Origin: Leptoclinus maculatus
Taxonomy: Eukaryota > Chordata > Actinopteri > Perciformes > Stichaeidae
DNA: 64,000 nucleotides
NCBI GenBank assembly: GCA_032191485.1
Contig: JAVDOI010000008.1
Span: forward strand, 15,269,674 to 15,333,673
Direction: 5' to 3'
The notes under the pieces are model-generated. The model ran no database searches and was not told the DNA's origin. It was given only the letters and a program-made list of their open reading frames with translations. The position numbers and the translations under genes were made by a program. Positions within the stretch are counted from its first letter, which is position 1; every line of letters begins with the position of its first letter. Below are positions 57,416-64,000 of the stretch, piece by piece.

Positions 57416-57771
57416 TACACACGGCCAGCTGGTTGTATTCCAAAACCACTCTTAGCCTCCTTAAATCACCAAGGTAAAGTGTTAGTAGAGGCAGAACAAA
57501 ATGAAATGAAAATAAACATAGCAGAGCAACGTTTACAGCCCAGAACTCGGTATCGCTCCCCTCGGTGGAAAACACACCATAAATTACTGCAGATCATTTT
57601 GTGGAATTTCAAAAAAAAATTGTTCCGCACTCCAACAAAAAAAATTGGGCAGTTGATTTATGTCAGCATTAATTGTGCGTGCATGTGAGCGAGTGGGGGT
57701 GATTTGTGTGTGTCTGCTGGGTGTCCTCGTGTGCATCCATTTGTTTATGTGCGAGATTTGGCTTGTGTGCT

Positions 57772-57856
57772 TGTGTGTGTGTGTCTGTGTGTGTGTGTGT
57801 GTGTGTGTGCGTGTTTGTGTGTATGTGTTTGTGTTTGTGTTTGTGTGTATGTGAGT
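57772..57856 (+). repeat. (GT)n microsatellite, interrupted
   Basis: GT units with CT, CG and TT interruptions, continuing as GTTTGT/GTATGT repeats. Confidence 0.93.
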
Positions 57857-57945
57857 GAGTAAGAGAGTGAAAGAGGGAGGGAGGGAGACGTTTGTTTTAG
57901 CTGTGGTTTTTGACCATATGATCCTTTATATTTCTTGCTCTGTAG

Positions 57946-58110
57946 GCAGCTGGACAGCGTCCACCGCTCATAACAACTAAATGTTCCATATGAATCCCGC
58001 TGCTCACCATTGTCAACGTTTGACTACAAGGCTGCACAGATTTGTAGAGTATATATCCTTTGACTGGTACTGGTCTGGAGCCAATAAAAAAAGGGACAAG
58101 GCAAAATCAT
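57946..58110 (+). other. Possible terminal exon of an unrecognised transcript
   Basis: A strong acceptor (CTTTATATTTCTTGCTCTGTAG|) is followed by an eight-codon frame (QLDSVHRS) and TAA, then AATAAA at 58083-58088 about 130 nt on. The pattern fits a last exon of a coding or non-coding plus-strand RNA. No upstream exon was found and the peptide is too short to identify. Confidence 0.2.
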
Positions 58111-58299
58111 CAATGTCAAGGTGATATCGTAGCCTCACTGAGGCTCCAGGAAACAATAAAAACTGATGTCTTTGCTCAGATGTAAGCTACTGTAGGATGC
58201 TAGTGATATATTGTACACTGAACTGTACGTCAACACAAGATTGAGCTTTACAATCTTTAACCAACCAGTCCAACATTTTACCCCATTAATAGGTACATA

Positions 58300-58420
58300 T
58301 ATGAATTAAGTCCAGTATTCACTCTCCGTTTAGTTCTGGTTTGGTTTCCACTAATGATAATTGTCTCTTTAGCCGTAAAATGCTCCACTATGTTCACTTG
58401 CTACTTCCTAACTTTGGTTA
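58300..58420 (+). repeat. Dispersed repeat, TCTGGCTCTTTA family, copy 3
   Basis: Contains GTTTCCACTAATGATAATTG, TCTCTTTAG and AAAATGCTCCACTATGTTCA in the same order as the copies near 17.8 and 51.3 kb. Confidence 0.45.
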
Positions 58421-61400
58421 TGTTCGAAATCACATACTAACGCGCTGCATACATAATCATTTAAGTACGCCATTAACAGCAGACTGTTCACACCGAAGTA
58501 TATTCAAGCCATACGTCTTCTCTGCGTCACTTGTTGTCTGTATCGATCAATACTGCTCTGAGCTACCGTTGAATGAAACCTTTTTGAGGCAAATTAAAAT
58601 TATCAAATATTTTATGTGAATTCTTTTTTTTTTTACAGTACATAATATATGTAAGCTCCTGCATTTTGGGGCTGTTGAGTATATGTCCAGTTAGCTCACA
58701 TCTCATACAATTCTCACTGACGCAAAATCCACATACAACAGTTTTCGTGATACTTAGTGTAGTATGTTAGTATACGATTTTGAGCAGAACCTTTGTGTGT
58801 CTGTGATTGGGCAGCTAAAGCTTAAAACAACAAGCCTGAGGAAAATGGATTTATGGTCCAAAAAAACAAGACCTCATTGTTGATTTTTTATTTTATTTTT
58901 TTAGAGTCTAAAATGTTCAGAAGAGCCGAGGGAAACTGCAGAGTTAGGGTGTTTTTTTGTTACAATGAGCGATCCCTTTGACATTTACACATCTGATTCA
59001 TTGTTAATATAAAATATATAGATTAGTGCAGCTTTAAGACTTGCATTTGGTAAAAGCCACAAGTAAAAAGTGTGACGGTTATAGTTGTTCACTGACAGCA
59101 AAAGGCTTTCAATGTGCGGTCATGGACAATGTGATGCAGAGTAAAGCAGTAGCATAAACCCTTCAGCCAAAATATTGCTCTATCTGAATATGATGAGAAA
59201 ATTGGTCGGGCCCTTCAGTAGCAGTTACAGCTGTGAGCCTGTGTTGAATAATCTTAGCTTTGCACATCTGGACAAAGCAATTTTTGCCCAATCTTTTCTT
59301 ACTGCACTAAATTGCTCCATCTCACTGAATTGGAAAAATGGGCGAAATGAAATTGTCAAGGCCTCGTCTTCGTTCTCAGTTCGGCTGATTTTCGGGCTCC
59401 GCCTCGACCTTGGCTGTGTGTTTGGGGTCAGAACCTTGTTGGATGATTGATTCTCTGCTGCAGGTTTTACTCCAGAATTCCCAGCTACAATTCTGCATTC
59501 ATTTAGTTATTAAAACCTTCAGTCTCGTGTGTCAGTAAGCAACACCAAAACTCTTGGTTTCATTGCCTCCCAGCATGAAAAAATGTGCATTATTGAACTA
59601 TTTTGAAGACTCGTCATCCTGAATAAAAGTATAGTTTCTAAACTATAAGATGTGACCCTGAAATGCGTATTTCTATGAACCCTTACTGCAACAGAGGTAT
59701 ATAAACAAGCCAAACTGTGAGCAAAATCTCCTGAAGATCTGCACCATATTGTAGAGCTCAAAGGCACAAGGCCTGTGTCCCAGTTTCTCCCAAAGTTTAT
59801 TTGTGCAAAATCCTTGTGGCCTGGGTAGCAAATCAGAATCTCCTGTTTTTAAGTATAGAACTGAATTGGTATGGGCATCTCGGCTTAAAGTTTCTTTTTT
59901 TTGTGTTTTATAATGTGAGCAGGATTGTAAACTGGCAGTAACTCAAATGGAAAAAGGGGCATCAGTCAAGGGAGTGTGGTTGGAAATTTAACATACAGGA
60001 CAGTCTGCACATTCGGAGTGACTTAGTGTTCCTCACTCTGCTGTACTGGTCACTTTACAGGACCAATAACACTTGAAGCTGAGTCGAGGATCAGTTGTCT
60101 TTGTCCCTGTGGAGAGTGTTAAGCTGGCTTCCAGCCATTTACTCTTTAGCTAGTCCAGATTCCTGCGTGCATTTGTATGAGATACATTTGTCATGGACAC
60201 AAACTGAGGGGATTTGTTTGGTCACGATGCTGAGCCAACAGGTAAGAAAGGTTCAGGTTAGTACAGTATCTCCTTTCAGAGTTTGTGATTTAATATAAAA
60301 TCAGTGGGAATGTGCTAGAGCTGTGTGTTTTGTGGCTCTAAAGGCTCTAAGCTGTATCACTATATCACCAAATGTTCTGAGAACGTTCCACAAATGTAGC
60401 ATAGTATATTACAAGGTTGAAGCCAGGTTGAGATTGTGCAACATAAATTTTATTAAAAAGAAAAAAGAAATCTGGGAAAATATGAAGTTACTGGCAAAAA
60501 GCCAAATGGTGTGCACTATAAGTACTTTAAATGCCCCTCTGTATACATTGACATTTCCTCTGGAATCAAGATACATTTAAAGAATCTCACAGTATTTTCA
60601 GTCTACATGAATAATGGTGATAACATTGAGGAGCTAAAGACTGAGATTTATTTGAGATGTCAAATCCCCCGCATCATTAACCTAAAGAGCAGTTGTCTGA
60701 AAGTAACAAAAAGAGTTGAGAAACCGATCTAAAGAAGATACACTAAGGCAATGAAACACATTTGCACTTGGAATTACTCCAGATAACTCCATAATTCAAA
60801 GAGCCAGAAGGTACAGTAGCCCACCATAGCAGAGAGGATGCAAAATATATTTGCACAAGTCAAGGACACACAGGATTGGGAAATCCAGAATAATCATTCA
60901 TTTATGATCCTGCACTGAGAAAGAGATCGTACCTGGTGTTCTTGTCTGTTTACTTTGCAAAGCTCACTTTGCTCGGGGAAGATGTCGTAGATGACGCGTT
61001 CTATATGTGAGGAAGAAGCTTTGCCAGACTAGCAGCGAGTGAAAGTGCAGGATACGCCCTGTGGAATTTGGGTGCCATGGCTTTGTTGCCACTTCCACGA
61101 GCAGTTTACCCAGGCAGTTACTGCAGGGTTTTGTGGTCAGGGCGGAGGTCAGAGCACACTGGGCTTCCCTATAGAGGAGCAACTCTGGCTGAAAAAAGAG
61201 AGGACAACCCCCAAAGGCTCATGTGTAAAGTTGGTAGATTCTCTGCTTCTGCAATGTAATTGTTTCACATAGTTTCAAACCGACGGCTGACACATGTTGT
61301 AATCCATTTGTTCCTGATAATCAGACTGAATATCCATTTAGTCTCGTTTCAGTAATTCAGCCTAACATTGCGTTCATGTTAAATGATTTCTTGTTGAAGA

Positions 61401-61425
61401 GAGGGGTTATTATGCTTAATCACAG

Positions 61426-61525
61426 GGTTGGACTCCTGCTGTCCACTTGTCATAGTGTCCTTCGGCAAGGCGCTGAACCCCAAGTTTCTCCCAGCAACAG
61501 CCATCAATAGGCAACATCAACTAAT
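61426..61525 (+). repeat. Dispersed repeat with the GTGTCCTT..GGCAAG motif
   Basis: TCCTGCTGTCCACTTGTCAT, AGTGTCCTTCGGCAAGGCGC and TGAACCCCAAGTTTCTCCC are a short interspersed pattern frequent in fish genomes. Family not assigned. Confidence 0.45.
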
Positions 61526-62528
61526 CTGAGATGTGGGTGGTGTCAGGATCCAGGCTAACCTCCCACTGCCCCGTTTGTCCTTCACGAAACAACAAGGAGT
61601 TTGAATGTTTTAGTGTTTCCTCTGATGCTTACAGTAAATGGATCACTCTCATTGTGTTATTGCAGCACGTCCTCGTACCTAAACCACAGAAAAGGTCGTT
61701 TGAGAGTGACTAAACACGAGGGTAAACTACTTGGTTATAGAAAAAGATTACGTAAGTTTGTTAAGTAACTTAGGTCAGGTAAAAAAAAGTTGAATATGTT
61801 ACATTTATGACGTATTTTACTTAATTTAACGTGCGCAAGTAAGAAATAAGTCAACTTTGACTTTTGGTTTCACACATGATACGAACAGCGGTCTCTGGAG
61901 TGAAAACTGTGTGTTTGTTCAACACATCCATGGGTGGAATACTGCTTGCACAGACGACCCTTCACGGCTGTTTTGTCAGGGAGGACAGTCCAGTTATAGA
62001 GATGCAGCTTGAATGTTGGTCTTATGATTCTACACCTGACCGCACAATCTCTTGCATTACTGCTTGTCTTTAGTCTCTCTGCCAAATAAGTGCACCTTTT
62101 TGACAAAACTATTTATGCAACTAATAAGTACAAACGGAGGCTAAAATACAAAATACCTTTTGGTTAAAAAAATAGAAGAATACACCCCCGCTCTCCTTAG
62201 AAAGTGAGATTACTTATTGTGACATTTCAGCAGCTTTTATTGCATTTGTAAAATATTCTATTACAAATTGGACCAAACGTTGTTCATTGTATCACTGGAG
62301 CTCCCCTTGCTGTCTCTGACAGTGTGCAGGGTATTATGGTTCTGATATAGAATAATGTTGCTCATGTATATTTCAGCACTGCATCAGCATCAACCTCACA
62401 CAGGGTGGATGAGTTTGGGCAGAAGCTTGCAGCACACTTTGTGCATTTACTTGACATATGATTTCATTTATTTTACATGGCTTTATTGCTTTTCTAAGCC
62501 ACGAAACATTGTCATGTAGACACTACAC

Positions 62529-62529
<1 letters not shown>

Positions 62530-62610
<81 letters not shown>
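62530..62610 (+). repeat. (CA)40 microsatellite
   Basis: About 40 uninterrupted CA units. Confidence 0.97.
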
Positions 62611-62613
<3 letters not shown>

Positions 62614-64000
62614 GCTCATACAAAATAAAGCTGTGGTTTAAGTGGAAAGGATTAGAGCCTCAGAACTCTATTTCCCAGAAGGCCTATGACAAACTACAGA
62701 CTCCTGCAAAAACTCAAATGACAAAAGAGACAAGACAGGAGGAGAAACAGAAGGGAAGCCAGAACCACACAGACGTAATGAATGCTTGCAGTAAAGACGC
62801 AATGAATACAGTGAAATCATGTAGAGAACGGAAAGAGCAGGTTCTGTTTACCCTTTGTACAGATTTAAAGTGAATTGACCCCAGCAGTCAAGTAGTGCAA
62901 ACATACCCTGTCAGATGTGGAGCGATGGGATTTCAGGGTCCCAATAAGTTATGGAATGTGCTTCTGCCACTTGTCTCTGAATGGACAATAAACCAACCTT
63001 CTCCATATGGACAATGAGCCTCCTTGTGAGAGAGGAAAGATGTTCAGGCAGAATGAGACGAGTCTGCCAACAGAAATAAAAGATGGAGGACATGGAGCAC
63101 TTTGCAAAAAATGTGGAAGCTTTCAAACGAAAGAGAGAATAAGATCTCTGTGAGACATCAATCATCCAGAAGCCTCTTTCTTTGTGCTACAAGAACTAAT
63201 TTCAGCATAAATTAGAAGCTTCACATTACAGAATGCTTTATTTCTTCCCTATGAAAAACATGTTAAATGGTTGTTCTGAAGTAAAGACATTTAATATATC
63301 TTACATTTCTAGTTAAATCTGATCTGGCCTCAGGAAATCTGACAACAACCTGAGGGAGTAAAGTAGATTCTTGGCTTTCTATGATTTCTCTTTCGCTTGA
63401 CTTTGTTTCTTACAGGAATTAAAACATAGATCATTACGTTTTTTAAGTATTCAAAAAAGTTTGAATGTCTCCCGTACAATAATCCCTTTTATTACGTTCT
63501 GTTTGGACTTTAAAACAATACATATTGGAACATGGAGTAGATTGATTCAACAGAAAAGTCACTGGTGTTCTGCTCAACTGTTGACAGTTTTACCATCTAA
63601 AAACACACTTTTCAAAGATTAAAAATACTGTACCTAAGCAATAGAAAGCTAAATTACCTTTTTCTTGAATATTGTGGTGCTACCAGTTAGCATTCACGAA
63701 TACTTTGACCATGGCTATAACTCATTTTCAAAAAGAAGAATTTATGAAAAACAAAAGAATTCAGTAGTTTCACTGTTGTTTTTTTTCATGGGGGGACTTA
63801 TCAGTGAGATTTCACAGTAAATGCTGCTAACAGTTTAAGACAACAGTCAGCTGAAGATGGAAAAAGGAGTGAAGGAAAGTTTGTAGTGGGATCCTTTTGG
63901 GAACAAATTGGCCGTGTTAGGGGAGTTTCTGTTAAGTGTTGGAGAGTTAAATATACTGTTTAGTGGCAACTGCAGCTGACTCGTCTTAATGGAAATGAAG

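Larger units (their letters stand above)
48181..57940. other. Intergenic, no gene recognised
   Basis: Dominated by pyrimidine-rich stretches (48300-48900), microsatellites and decayed transposon fragments (51115-51625, 53690-54250, 56560-57130). None of the open frames has flanking splice sites with domain similarity. (ATCT)n occurs at 48742-48764. Confidence 0.4.
58111..64000. other. Intergenic, no gene recognised
   Basis: AT-rich sequence with repeat fragments (58300-58420, 58950-59037, 61426-61525) and a long (CA)n. Open frames of 60-90 codons exist on both strands, but none shows splice signals or recognisable protein similarity. Confidence 0.4.

Overview
The window is vertebrate nuclear DNA, almost certainly from a spiny-rayed (percomorph) teleost fish. 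Genes are spliced with GT-AG introns. Long (CA)n and (GA)n microsatellites are dense. Several dispersed repeats look like families known from percomorph genomes. The recognisable proteins are fish-style Siglec/CD22-like receptors and scleraxis. No bacterial, viral or CRISPR-like feature was seen.

Layout. (1) About 1.0-6.6 kb, minus strand: a complete nine-exon Siglec-type inhibitory receptor (468 aa): signal peptide, V-set, three C2-set domains, membrane span, and a tail with two ITIMs. (2) About 8.7-17.6 kb, minus strand: a second, larger Siglec-type receptor in the same orientation. It has 17 coding exons and 645 aa: V-set, four C2-set domains, membrane span, and a tail with two ITIMs plus one further tyrosine. 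(3) About 17.6-36.3 kb: an intergenic stretch rich in old repeats. It includes a well-delimited 1.18-kb hAT-like element with a perfect 8-bp target duplication and a broken Rex1/CR1-type LINE, plus one unassigned exon-like block. (4) About 36.35-48.2 kb, plus strand: the bHLH transcription factor scleraxis (213 aa) in three coding exons, the last a 39-nt exon beyond a 9.56-kb intron. (5) About 48.2-64 kb: no recognised gene, only repeats and one terminal-exon-like block.

How the genes relate. Both receptors carry the Siglec cysteine pattern (three Cys in domain 1 and a matching extra Cys in domain 2), and their membrane and tail exons have the same intron phases, so they are tandem paralogues. 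They differ at the key sialic-acid-binding position: the larger gene keeps the F-strand Arg (FRFE), while the smaller has Ser (FSFE), one base away. The larger gene has introns inside all five Ig domains and the smaller has none. Scleraxis (tendon and ligament lineage) is functionally unrelated, so its adjacency is simply synteny.

All splice models were read by eye from GT-AG sites, phase continuity and domain content. No transcript or database evidence was available.
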